From Candidatus Melainabacteria bacterium (GTDB lineage Bacteria > Cyanobacteriota > Vampirovibrionia > Caenarcaniphilales > Caenarcanaceae), in the NCBI GenBank assembly GCA_005110395.1, contig DUDU01000101.1:1-36763 (forward strand): 36,763 bases of DNA, written 5' to 3'. The notes beneath the pieces are model-generated. The model worked only from the letters and a program-made list of their open reading frames with translations. It ran no database searches and had not been told where the DNA came from. Within the stretch, counting starts at the first letter, position 1. Each line of letters begins with the position of its first letter. This document shows positions 23,227 to 31,269 of this stretch, one piece after another. The position numbers were made by a program, and so were the translations under genes.

Positions 23227-25026
23227 ATGGAAGCTACCACTATTAAGCCTGTTAATGATGAATTTACACATACAAAGTTTTGTCAGCTTGCAAAATTAAA
23301 TATTACTAGCTTAGATTCTGCAAAGAACTCATCAAGTAATCCAACAAATAAGAGATTTTTATTTTTATTCTTACTTATTTTCTCTTTTGTCTTTTCGGCA
23401 TTTGTTTCCTTCTCTAGTCAAGCTACTAAAATTAATTCAATAGTAATTGATAAGAGCAATATCAAAATTAATTATCAAGGTGGTAAGGTCTCTGCAAGCT
23501 CATTTGTTCTCGACAGTAAAAAAACAGGCTATAAGCGCTTAGTCATAGATATCAAAAATGGCGAACTAGCTGGTTCAGTCTCAGGCGGATCCAATCTTAG
23601 TCCTAGCGTGATTAGGGTTGCTCAATTTAGTAAATCTCCTCTTATTACTCGCTTTGTGATTGAAGGGCCTAAAGAGCAAATTGCGAACATCAAATACAAT
23701 GGCGATATTGGTAGTTTTTTACTAGCCTCACATAAAGGCAATACTGGAATAAAAACTGAACAAAAGATTGACCCGAAGCTCGAAGCCCAAAAAAATGCGA
23801 AGAAAGAAGCCGAGAAAAAGTTAGAAGAGCAAAAGAAACAAGCTCAAATTAAGCAAGATCAAAAAAAACTTGAACAAAAAAAATTGGAAGCCTTAGAAAA
23901 AGACAAACTTGAGAAAGAAAAATTAGAAAAGGAAAAAAAAGGAAAATTAGAAGTTCAAAAGCTCGCCGATCAGAAGAAAGATTTAAACCAAGAAAGCCTA
24001 AAGCAGGAATTAAAAGAAATAGAAAAAGCAATTGATTTGAAAGAAAAAGAAATCAAAGGCAAAGAAGATTTTGATTCAAGTTCGCCGATCATTATTAAAG
24101 GAAATTATCCAACTGAAATTCAAATCAAATTAGCAAAAATTCCAAAAGGAAAAATCAAATACAAAATTTTTAGACTTCATTCTCCAGAACGCTTAGCGCT
24201 TGACCTTTATGATTGCGAATATGAACCATCTCAATTAATTCCAAATCAAAATCCTTCTCCTTTAGTAATCGCTGTTCGTTCTGGAAGACCTTTTGAGAAA
24301 TCCAAAATCATTAGATTAGTAATTGATTTGTCTCAAAAAAGCGTTGAATATAAAGACACAGTGAATGAAGTCAAAGGGCTTTTGTTGTTATCACTAACTC
24401 AATCAGTTAACAAAGCGCTTGAGGATAATTTGCAAGAATTAGAGAAATCTGCTCGATCAGACTTAAAAGTTGTAATTGATGCAGGACATGGTGGATATGA
24501 TTCTGGTGCAACATACTCTGGCGTTGAAGAAAAGAATTTAACATTATCAATAAGTAAAAAAGTTGAAGCTTTGCTCTCTAATCTTCAAATAACGGTTGTG
24601 CAAACTCGCAAAGATGATCAATTCGTTTCACTAGAAGATAGAGTGAATATTACCCGTGCCGCTAAACCAGATTTATTCGTAAGCATTCATTGCAATGCGA
24701 TGGAGTCTAATTCGGGGATTTCAGGAATTGAAACTTATTATTTCACGCCTCAAAGCCGCGCTCTGGGATCTGTGCTCCACAAAAAGATTGTGGCATTTAC
24801 CAAAGCTCCTGACCGTCGAGTTCGAAAAGCAAGATTTGTGGTTATTCGTGAAACAGCTATTCCATCAGTTCTCATGGAAGTGGGTTTTGTTTCTAACCCA
24901 TCTGAAAGAGCCAAATTACTCAACAAAGATTATCAGGATACAATTGCAAAATCCATTACTGAAGGAGTGGTTGAGCATCTCAAAAGTATGAAAAGTTCAC
25001 ATGCTGCAACTATTTCTCCAGACTAG
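23227..25026 (+). CDS. N-acetylmuramoyl-L-alanine amidase with AMIN domains
   Basis: 599 residues from the ATG at 23227; a TTG at 23212 would add five residues. A membrane segment or uncleaved signal follows a 40-residue cytoplasmic lead (FLFLFLLIFSFVFSAF). Then come an AMIN-like beta domain (about 60-155), a very long Lys/Glu/Gln coiled coil (about 175-280), a second AMIN-like domain (about 285-385) and a C-terminal Amidase_3 zinc domain (about 415-595). Zinc and catalytic residues: VVIDAGHGG, EEKNLTL, VSIHCNA and SVLMEVGFVSNP. It splits the stem peptide from MurNAc during cell separation, AMIN domains targeting it to septal wall. The coiled coil is an unusual insert for the AmiC type. Confidence 0.93.
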   Translation: MEATTIKPVNDEFTHTKFCQLAKLNITSLDSAKNSSSNPTNKRFLFLFLLIFSFVFSAFVSFSSQATKINSIVIDKSNIKINYQGGKVSASSFVLDSKKTGYKRLVIDIKNGELAGSVSGGSNLSPSVIRVAQFSKSPLITRFVIEGPKEQIANIKYNGDIGSFLLASHKGNTGIKTEQKIDPKLEAQKNAKKEAEKKLEEQKKQAQIKQDQKKLEQKKLEALEKDKLEKEKLEKEKKGKLEVQKLADQKKDLNQESLKQELKEIEKAIDLKEKEIKGKEDFDSSSPIIIKGNYPTEIQIKLAKIPKGKIKYKIFRLHSPERLALDLYDCEYEPSQLIPNQNPSPLVIAVRSGRPFEKSKIIRLVIDLSQKSVEYKDTVNEVKGLLLLSLTQSVNKALEDNLQELEKSARSDLKVVIDAGHGGYDSGATYSGVEEKNLTLSISKKVEALLSNLQITVVQTRKDDQFVSLEDRVNITRAAKPDLFVSIHCNAMESNSGISGIETYYFTPQSRALGSVLHKKIVAFTKAPDRRVRKARFVVIRETAIPSVLMEVGFVSNPSERAKLLNKDYQDTIAKSITEGVVEHLKSMKSSHAATISPD

Positions 25027-25071
25027 AATGATGCTTAATGAGTGGCATTCAAAAATCCTAGTTAACTTCTT

Positions 25072-25107
25072 TTGAATACCCAACCCGATCCCCAGAGGGA
25101 ACTCAAG
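25072..25107 (+). repeat. Dispersed GC-rich intergenic repeat, copy B
   Basis: TTGAAT then AACCC-A-CCCC, AGAGGGA and CTCAAG, sharing order and spacing with 30969-31013. Located between the amidase and murI genes. Confidence 0.4.
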
Positions 25108-25165
25108 CTTCGGATTAGAATTAATAAAATAAAGTTTTAAATTAGCAATTGTGAATTTAAGCAAT

Positions 25166-26116
25166 ATGAATAAAATTGGCTTTCTAGATTCTGGCATCGG
25201 TGGATTAACTGTCCTAGAATCTTGTTTTCATCAATGGCAAATAAATTCTGAAAGCTCTGTTATTAAAGGGGACGGGAGGGTTGAAATTGATGAAATTATT
25301 TATTTGGCAGATACCGCAAACTTGCCTTATGGTGATAAATCTCTTCCTGAGCTTAAACAAATACTTCTAGATAATTTAAGGTGGTTTGCGGAAAAAGAAA
25401 TAACGTATTTGGTTTTGGCTTGCAATACCAGCTCTGTGCTGCTCGACTCACAAATGCGGCAAAATTTTGCCCAGTCTCAAATTCAAAAGTTTGAAATTAT
25501 TACGCTTTTAGATTCTTTGACCTTAAAAATTCAGGCTGAATATAAGCATTTGAAAAATATTTGTATTATATCGACTCAAGCTACTCATCAAACAGGAGCT
25601 TATATAAAGTCGCTCAAAGAAATACTGCCAAGTGATGCAAATATTTTTTCTATTCCTTGTCCAAAGCTAGTGCCTTTGATCGAAGTTTCCATTGCTGAAG
25701 AATTGAGTTTAGAAGAATTGCTTCTCAAGGCTCAGTCAGTTGTAGCAGAATATTGTGCTCTTATTCCCGATGATTGTGAGGCCTTAGTATTTGGTTGTTC
25801 TCATTATCCACTTTTGCAACAGGCTTTTGCGGCGAGTCTTCCGAATACAATTCTTTTGAATCCAGCTGATGCTTTAGCTGAAAGAGTCGATAACATCAAA
25901 TTAAAAGGTGACTTTTCACAAAACATGTTGTTGAACGATTCGATTGAAACAGAATCTGTAAAATATGGCAGAACAATTTGGCAAGCCTTTTCGACGGGAG
26001 ATAGCAAAGGCTTTGAAAGAAAATTAAATTCATTAAATGGAGTTTTTGATTGTGTCCAATATTTCGGAAATAAAGTTAGAAATACGCAACATTTTACAAA
26101 CGCAATTAAATCTTGA
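25166..26116 (+). CDS. murI: Glutamate racemase
   Basis: 316 residues starting MNKIGFLDSGIGGLTVLE; a GTG at 25151 would add five residues before this conserved opening, so I prefer the ATG. The enzyme makes D-glutamate for peptidoglycan stem peptides. Active-site features: Asp8-Ser9 in FLDSGIGG, YLADTANLPYGDKS, the first catalytic Cys86 in LACNTSS, and the second Cys211 in VFGCSHYPLL, followed by NPADALAERV. An insert after residue 20 (INSESSVIKGDGRVEID) is longer than in typical MurI. Its last 80 bases overlap the next gene, prmC, in another frame, suggesting translational coupling. Confidence 0.93.
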   Translation: MNKIGFLDSGIGGLTVLESCFHQWQINSESSVIKGDGRVEIDEIIYLADTANLPYGDKSLPELKQILLDNLRWFAEKEITYLVLACNTSSVLLDSQMRQNFAQSQIQKFEIITLLDSLTLKIQAEYKHLKNICIISTQATHQTGAYIKSLKEILPSDANIFSIPCPKLVPLIEVSIAEELSLEELLLKAQSVVAEYCALIPDDCEALVFGCSHYPLLQQAFAASLPNTILLNPADALAERVDNIKLKGDFSQNMLLNDSIETESVKYGRTIWQAFSTGDSKGFERKLNSLNGVFDCVQYFGNKVRNTQHFTNAIKS

Positions 26117-27020
26117 AGCTAGTGAAGCTGAGGCCGAAAGCAATTTTATAATTGAAAATACACTTGGTCTGAATTTTACAGAACAATTTTTGCAGTTTGA
26201 TAAAGTTGTAGATGAAAAGTCTATAAATCGAATTTTTAAAATAATTGCTGGTCGCCTAGAGAGGATTCCTCTGCAGCATTTACTTGGCAAAGCTTATTTT
26301 ATGGGATTAGAAATTCAGGTGAATGATCAAGTCTTGATTCCAAGGCCTGAAACAGAAACTTTGGTTGAGATAGCTATAGAAATTGCCAAAGATAAATTGC
26401 AAAATGTTCCTGAATTGTCGATTTTAGAAATTGGCACTGGAAGCGGCTGTATTAGCATTGGGCTTGCTACTTATCTCTCAGCCATCAGAACAGCTGACTC
26501 AATAAAAATTTGGGCTACTGATATTTCTGAAAAGGCTTTGGAAGTTGCAAGGCAAAATATTAAAATTCACAATTTACAAGAATCTATTCAAGTAGTTCAT
26601 TGTGATTTAGTCAATGAGGAATTGCTTGCAAAGAAATTTGATTTGGTAATTTCCAATCCTCCTTATATTGCTAGTGGAGAATATTATGCTTTAGAGCAGG
26701 AAGTAAAAAAAGAACCATATTTGGCTTTAATTGGCGATAAAGAAAACAAAGATGGCTTGCTGTATTATCAGGGAATAGAGGCTCTAAATATTCAAACTAC
26801 TTATATCCTTCTAGAGCTTGATCCAGCCCGTGCTAATGCAATTCAGGAATTATTCGCAAAGGATAAGATTGTTGGCAAAAATATGACCAAGAATATTGCT
26901 CAAATAGAAAACCATTCCATCGAAAACTCCCATGAACAGACCAAATTGCTAAAAGATTTAAATGGAATGATTCGTTTTTTGCTAGTAGATAAGACCCATT
27001 TGAGGTCAATAGAGCACTAA
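26037..27020 (+). CDS. prmC: Release factor glutamine methyltransferase
   Basis: 327 residues (typical 280-300). N5-methylates the GGQ glutamine of RF1/RF2. The N-terminal five-helix domain includes RIPLQHLLGKAYFMGLE and VLIPRPETETLVE; the SAM-binding motif I is ILEIGTGSGCISIGLA (about 129-144) with ATDIS as motif II, and the catalytic NPPY is at 207-210, followed by EPYLALIG and DGLLYY. The ATG at 26037 lies inside murI (80-base overlap); TTG 26046 and GTG 26052 are alternatives, so the exact start is uncertain. Pairing with murI rather than prfA is noteworthy. Confidence 0.93.
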   Translation: MEFLIVSNISEIKLEIRNILQTQLNLEASEAEAESNFIIENTLGLNFTEQFLQFDKVVDEKSINRIFKIIAGRLERIPLQHLLGKAYFMGLEIQVNDQVLIPRPETETLVEIAIEIAKDKLQNVPELSILEIGTGSGCISIGLATYLSAIRTADSIKIWATDISEKALEVARQNIKIHNLQESIQVVHCDLVNEELLAKKFDLVISNPPYIASGEYYALEQEVKKEPYLALIGDKENKDGLLYYQGIEALNIQTTYILLELDPARANAIQELFAKDKIVGKNMTKNIAQIENHSIENSHEQTKLLKDLNGMIRFLLVDKTHLRSIEH

Positions 27021-27033
27021 AGAAATATCGAAA

Positions 27034-27345
27034 TTATTTTTTCTCGACTGAATCTGTCCCTCTGGTCTTGCCACCTACGCATTCGATTAGAGTTTGGCGA
27101 TCTTTAGCAGGTAAATCTTTAGTACATCTGGTTTTATTGAATTTTTCTTTACCTCTTACTCTAGCAGTTCTGCATTGATTGAACTTATCTTTGACATCGC
27201 CACTCAAGGTTGATTCGATACATTCATCATAAGCTTTTTTTCTTGCTGCGCCATTACCAAGCTCTGCAGAAGCTACTTGAGCTAAACCAGCTATAAAAGC
27301 TAAAGAGATACATGAGAAACAAAATGATTTAATACTATTTTTCAT
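27034..27345 (-). CDS. Small exported four-cysteine protein
   Basis: 103 residues from the ATG at 27345, which begins a clear Sec signal peptide ending AQVASA near residue 27. A longer frame to 27444 lacks coding character at its start. The mature protein is basic and helical with four cysteines in DECIEST, FNQCRTA, TRCTKDL and IECVGG, separated by 13-15 residues each; two disulfides are plausible. The first half of each Cys pair lies in similar Lys-rich helices, suggesting an old duplication. No family recognised. Convergent with prmC, 13-base gap. Confidence 0.6.
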   Translation of the reverse strand: MKNSIKSFCFSCISLAFIAGLAQVASAELGNGAARKKAYDECIESTLSGDVKDKFNQCRTARVRGKEKFNKTRCTKDLPAKDRQTLIECVGGKTRGTDSVEKK

Positions 27346-27671
27346 AAATTTGATTACAACAATAATTAATTGGGAAACAATACTGATTGAATAATTCCGC
27401 TTGAAATGCTGAAAGACAAAGCTCAGGCGAAAAGGACTAATCAATAAGATTTAGATTTTAATTGATTTTGCCTAAAGCTGCTGTTTTAGGAGGTAATGAA
27501 ATCATTAGATAATAGAGAAATCCATTAATAAATGATGCGCTCAATAAAATCTTGAAATCTTATCAAATCATAAAGTCAACAAATTCATCTTTTTTTGTAG
27601 AATGAACTTATTCATTTCGCTCGGTAAATCAAAGCTATTTCCAAATTCCCATTAATTCACTTTTAAATCCC

Positions 27672-29045
27672 TTGTTAAATTATTTCTCAAATTATTTTCT
27701 TCAAACACTAGGCAGGCAGTCTCAGAAGAAATCTCAGAGTAAAAGACTTTATAAGTTAAATCACAAAATATTGATTGCTTGTTTAGGCTTATTTGTTTTT
27801 TCTCTTTTTGTGGTTCAAAACCCATCAGGTGCCAAAACCCAAAGAGAACTTAAGCCAGATGAACTGTATGAATTAGTGCGTTTAATTGTTGAGCAAAATT
27901 TTTTAGACTCTCATTACAATGGGCAAGATTTAGATATTTGGTCAGTTGATCGTAGGTACAAAGACAAAATCAAGACTTATGACGATTCAAAAAAAGCAGT
28001 TCAGACGATGCTTGCAAGCTTGAATGATCGTTATACTCGTTTCTTGGACAAAGAGGAATACAAAGATGAATTGCAAGCTATTGATGCAAAGCTTCCAGGA
28101 ATTGGTATTCAAATTGGTTTAGATAAAGCTCAAAAAATAGTTGTTATTGCTCCGATTCAAGGAACTCCAGCATTTAAAGTAGGCTTAAGACCCAAAGATG
28201 AAATATTAGAAGTTGATGGAACCTCGACCACTGGCCTTTCAATCGAAGAAGTCTCTGGAAAAATCAGAGGTACACCGGGCACAAATGTGAAATTGCTTAT
28301 ACTGAGAGGTGAAGAAAAAAAAGAATATCAAATCACGCGCGCTGAGATAAAAGTTGATTCGATACCTGAAGGTCAAGCACGCAAGATCAACAACAATATT
28401 TGCTATATTCACCTAACAACTTTTATTTCTCACGATGCATCTAAAGAGCTTGCAGAGAAGTTGAAACAATTGGGTAATTGCCCAGGACTTATTCTTGATT
28501 TACGCAATAATCCTGGTGGTTTGCTCGATAATGCTATTACTATTGCCAATATGTTTCTCGAAGATGGACAAGACATTGTCAGCACCGTTGACCGAGATGG
28601 TTATGTGGTCACCAAAGCTACTGACAAAAACAGATTGATTTCATATAAAGGTAAATTAGTAGTGCTCACAAATGAAGGCTCTGCAAGCGCAAGTGAAATT
28701 TTGAGTGGTGCATTGAAAGATCATGGACGTGCGGTTTTGGTTGGTGAAAAAACTTTTGGTAAGGGTTTAGTCCAATTGGTGAGGGATTTGCCAGATGGTT
28801 CAGGAATTAATATAACAACTGCCAAATATTTGACTCCCAATGGAACTGATATTCACAAAATTGGAATTCAGTCAAATCACAAAGTCAAGCTTACAGAGCA
28901 GAATCTCAAAGACAAACAAGGGCCATGGTTTGCGGATTTTGACAATATAATCAATCCAGATCAAAATCTTGAAAAGACAAAAGATATTCAGCTGGCGAAA
29001 GCAATTGAAGTTATGAAAAAGATTTTAGAAACATCAGTCAAATAA
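27672..29045 (+). CDS. ctpA: C-terminal processing protease, S41 family
   Basis: 457 residues from a TTG at 27672, with no ATG upstream of the signal, so the start is uncertain. A membrane/signal segment (about 32-50) is followed by an N-terminal helical region, a PDZ domain (about 133-222: PGIGIQIGL, GTPAFKVGLRPKDEILEVDG) and the S41 catalytic domain. Nucleophile Ser339 in NEGSASASEILSGALKDHGRA (cited as GSASASE) and the general base Lys364 in FGKG are 25 residues apart, as in plant D1 processing protease. It is periplasmic and typically trims or degrades envelope proteins and wall hydrolases. A terminator follows the stop. Confidence 0.94.
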   Translation: MLNYFSNYFLQTLGRQSQKKSQSKRLYKLNHKILIACLGLFVFSLFVVQNPSGAKTQRELKPDELYELVRLIVEQNFLDSHYNGQDLDIWSVDRRYKDKIKTYDDSKKAVQTMLASLNDRYTRFLDKEEYKDELQAIDAKLPGIGIQIGLDKAQKIVVIAPIQGTPAFKVGLRPKDEILEVDGTSTTGLSIEEVSGKIRGTPGTNVKLLILRGEEKKEYQITRAEIKVDSIPEGQARKINNNICYIHLTTFISHDASKELAEKLKQLGNCPGLILDLRNNPGGLLDNAITIANMFLEDGQDIVSTVDRDGYVVTKATDKNRLISYKGKLVVLTNEGSASASEILSGALKDHGRAVLVGEKTFGKGLVQLVRDLPDGSGINITTAKYLTPNGTDIHKIGIQSNHKVKLTEQNLKDKQGPWFADFDNIINPDQNLEKTKDIQLAKAIEVMKKILETSVK

Positions 29046-29052
29046 TTCGATT

Positions 29053-29100
29053 TGGCAGAAGGTTTTTATCAGATTTCGATTGTGATGTCTGCCATTTTTG
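29053..29100 (+). terminator. Rho-independent terminator of ctpA
   Basis: Perfect 7-base inverted repeat TGGCAGA (29053-29059) and TCTGCCA (29088-29094) followed by TTTTTG. The loop is long (28 bases), so strength is uncertain. Confidence 0.6.
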
Positions 29101-29372
29101 TGATCCTCAGGAGCCTTAGAACTTGGTTTTTTAGTATTTTACTTTGTGCTATTGGTTGAGCTTTTAACTGCAAGCTTATTTTGTTCATTGAGTGAGAGGT
29201 GCTTTTTTGTCTTTCGTGAAATGGTGAAACATTGACTGTGTTCAAATAATAGAAAGCGATTATTACTCTCTTTACAATTTATTTTTCTTGAAAATATTTC
29301 CAGATCATAAATAAAAGTTAGACAATAAGGATCAGCGTTTATTTTTGTCCCAAAGCACTTTTACCAAACTTT
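29101..29372. other. Intergenic region
   Basis: Remainder of a 327-base gap after the ctpA stop. It is AT-rich with a small inverted repeat AATAAT/ATTATT separated by 8 bases near 29247-29266 that might be an operator for the downstream gene. No ORF. Confidence 0.35.
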
Positions 29373-30137
29373 ATGACAAGCATTTCATTCAAAAGTAATT
29401 TGGAAAAATATGCAAGTTTATGTTCTTTTATTTGCTTGATTTTATTCGTTCTTCCTCTTCAATGCCCAGCTGAAGTAAATCAATTGCCAGGTGAAATAAG
29501 AGCTGAAATCATTGAGGGACTCTATAGTGAGCGGGCTGAGCCAGGAGACAAAATTGGCATTAAAATTTATGAGCCGATTAACTTGCCTTCTCTGAGAGTG
29601 TTTGTACCTGCTGGTGCTATTGTTGGCGGAGAAGTTGTAGATGTGCAGGAAGCACGCAGAGGCCTAAGAAGTGGAAAAGTCAAAGTGGTTTTTAATCGTA
29701 TATATTTCCCAAATGGATTTACGCTTGAAACTGAAGCATTATTGCTGGGTACTGATGCAAAGCCAAATGTTCTTATGAAAATTCCTGAAGAAAATGACAA
29801 TGACTTATCACTCTCTCAGCCTAGTGAAAAAGGAATATTCAATTTCAAGAAAACGAAAGGCCCATTAAAAAGCCATGTAAAAGGAAAAAGTTCTTTGAGT
29901 GAAAATCTCATCAAAGTTGCAAAGGTTGGAACAGGAGCTGTTTTAGGTGGTCCTGTCGGTGCTGCGATTTCGGCAAGCACTTTAGTCTTTGAGAAAGGCG
30001 GCAAAGTAAGGATTAAGCCTGGAGAGACTGTAAGAGTTTATATGATGAGAATTTGGACAACACCAACCAGTGATTGGGATGGCGCTCCTGATAATGCGCA
30101 AGATAGTATGCAATACGGTTCCATTTATGATAAGTAG
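29373..30137 (+). CDS. Exported protein of unknown function
   Basis: 254 residues with a Sec-type signal peptide (hydrophobic 15-30, PLQCPAE near the cleavage site; a lipobox is not convincing). The mature N-terminal half is beta-rich: IRAEIIEGLYSERAEPGDKIGIKI, then VFVPAGAIVGGEVVDVQEARRG and GKVKVVFNRIYFPNGFTLE. The pattern of an avoidable-by-design value, G-x-V, and an F-x-x-I-x-x-P-N-G strand resembles the small beta domain seen in TrbI/VirB10-like proteins, but without other T4SS genes this is only a fold hint. A glycine-rich segment (GTGAVLGGPVGAAISA) and a conserved-looking C-terminal strand KVRIKPGETVRVYMM follow. Confidence 0.65.
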   Translation: MTSISFKSNLEKYASLCSFICLILFVLPLQCPAEVNQLPGEIRAEIIEGLYSERAEPGDKIGIKIYEPINLPSLRVFVPAGAIVGGEVVDVQEARRGLRSGKVKVVFNRIYFPNGFTLETEALLLGTDAKPNVLMKIPEENDNDLSLSQPSEKGIFNFKKTKGPLKSHVKGKSSLSENLIKVAKVGTGAVLGGPVGAAISASTLVFEKGGKVRIKPGETVRVYMMRIWTTPTSDWDGAPDNAQDSMQYGSIYDK

Positions 30138-30197
30138 ATTGCTACTTCGATGATCAAGCTGAATCACAAATTAAATGAATTTAGGCTTGTAGAAAAT

Positions 30198-30623
30198 TTA
30201 CAGGCCAGCCACAAAATGGTTTGAGAATAAGTCCTCAGCAATATGAGACTCAGTTCTTTTAGGAAGGCTCAATGAACTCAATTGAAAATTCTTCAACCCA
30301 GAATGTATTTGAATTGGAATAGCAAATAAATTCTTTTCAGTTTCACCATTGTTCTCACTTTGGATCCAGACTTGCGCAACAATCAAATCTCTCCTCAAGC
30401 TTCCAGAAGGAAATTGAACTTCAATATTGCTAATTTTTTTATCTAGAGTTTTGAGAAATGAAGGTGTTTTGATTTCCCACTGAGATCCACTTGGTAAAGC
30501 TGTTTCTAATGATTGACCCACAGACTCATTCACTTTTTGCCAAACATTATCAGCTTGAGATACTGTGTTAATCATTGTTAGCATGATTAAACATGCAAAT
30601 ATTTTTATTATTGAATTTGTCAT
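30198..30623 (-). CDS. Small exported protein, possibly FlgA-like
   Basis: 141 residues with a Sec signal peptide (residues 1-24, ending SQA). The mature part begins DNVWQKVNESVGQSLETALP, then WEIKTPSFLKTLDKKISNIEVQFPSG and a strand-rich end. The helix then strand order loosely recalls the N-terminal part of FlgA-type P-ring chaperones, but the SAF domain is missing, so this is a guess. The ATG at 30623 has GAAAAAGAC upstream. Convergent with the preceding gene, 60-base gap. Confidence 0.55.
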   Translation of the reverse strand: MTNSIIKIFACLIMLTMINTVSQADNVWQKVNESVGQSLETALPSGSQWEIKTPSFLKTLDKKISNIEVQFPSGSLRRDLIVAQVWIQSENNGETEKNLFAIPIQIHSGLKNFQLSSLSLPKRTESHIAEDLFSNHFVAGL

Positions 30624-30968
30624 TGTCTTTTTCAGAAAGATTTGAAATGAAGTTGATTGATGAATTGTTTCTCTAATCTTTGTGGCTTAGATCTTTGTGT
30701 GTAGTCTTTTATGCTTAATGCTTCATATCTAATACTTACGGTTGAGCTTCGCTTTATCTTGAGGACGAATACTCCAAATGTTTTGCGGGAAACCCTTTAG
30801 CATTTTGATAATTTTGTATTTCCTTCTCCAGAGAGCTTCGGCCAATGTCTAATAGATCTTGATTTAATTGTTGCTTGCAAATTCTGTATAGACTTGGGGT
30901 AAACTCTTAAGGAATCTCTGATTAAAGCTTTGAGACCGACCTAACATTAAGTTGGGCAATCTCTAAAA

Positions 30969-31013
30969 TTGAATCTCTGAACCCCACCCCACTGAGAGGG
31001 AGCTCAAGAAGAG
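30969..31013 (+). repeat. Dispersed GC-rich intergenic repeat, copy C
   Basis: TTGAATCTCTGAACCCC, then CCCCACTGAGAGGGAGCTC and AAGAAGAG. Shares ordered blocks with 25072-25107 and with the reverse complement of 21426-21470. Strong local rise in GC against an AT-rich background. Confidence 0.45.
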
Positions 31014-31113
31014 AACTTGATAATGCTCTTTCAAGGCTTTCATTGGTTTTTAGGTTTGCCGATGAAGTAATTTAACTTTTAAAGCTGTCTCTGAGGAATT
31101 AGGGATTTTAAAA

Positions 31114-31215
31114 ATGATTAGACAAATTGATTCAGTCAAAGATAATTGGGACAAGTTAAACTTTTATGAAATAGCTTCAGTTAGCAAAAAAGTAGCTTAC
31201 AAAGTATTAGGCTAA
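31114..31215 (+). CDS. Possible 33-residue ORF
   Basis: ATG at 31114 to TAA at 31213-31215, preceded by AGGG 9-10 bases upstream. The product begins MIRQIDSVKDNWDKLNFYEI and has a plausible amphipathic helix with a basic end. Too short for domain assignment; could be a small protein or leader peptide, or chance. Confidence 0.25.
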   Translation: MIRQIDSVKDNWDKLNFYEIASVSKKVAYKVLG

Positions 31216-31216
31216 A

Positions 31217-31250
31217 TATCTAAACACTAAGTATCTAAACACTAAGTATC
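31217..31250 (+). repeat. 15-bp tandem repeat before pepF
   Basis: TATCTAAACACTAAG occurs twice exactly (31217-31231, 31232-31246) followed by a partial TATC. It lies 20 bases before the pepF start codon, within its untranslated leader or promoter. Confidence 0.85.
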
Positions 31251-31269
31251 AAAAGAGCAAATCAAATAC

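Larger units (their letters stand above)
30624..31269. other. Long intergenic region
   Basis: 646 bases between the minus-strand exported-protein gene and pepF. Contents: a GC-rich repeat copy (30969-31013), a possible 33-codon ORF (31114-31215) and a 15-bp tandem repeat (31217-31250), each listed separately. Otherwise nothing recognised. Confidence 0.5.
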
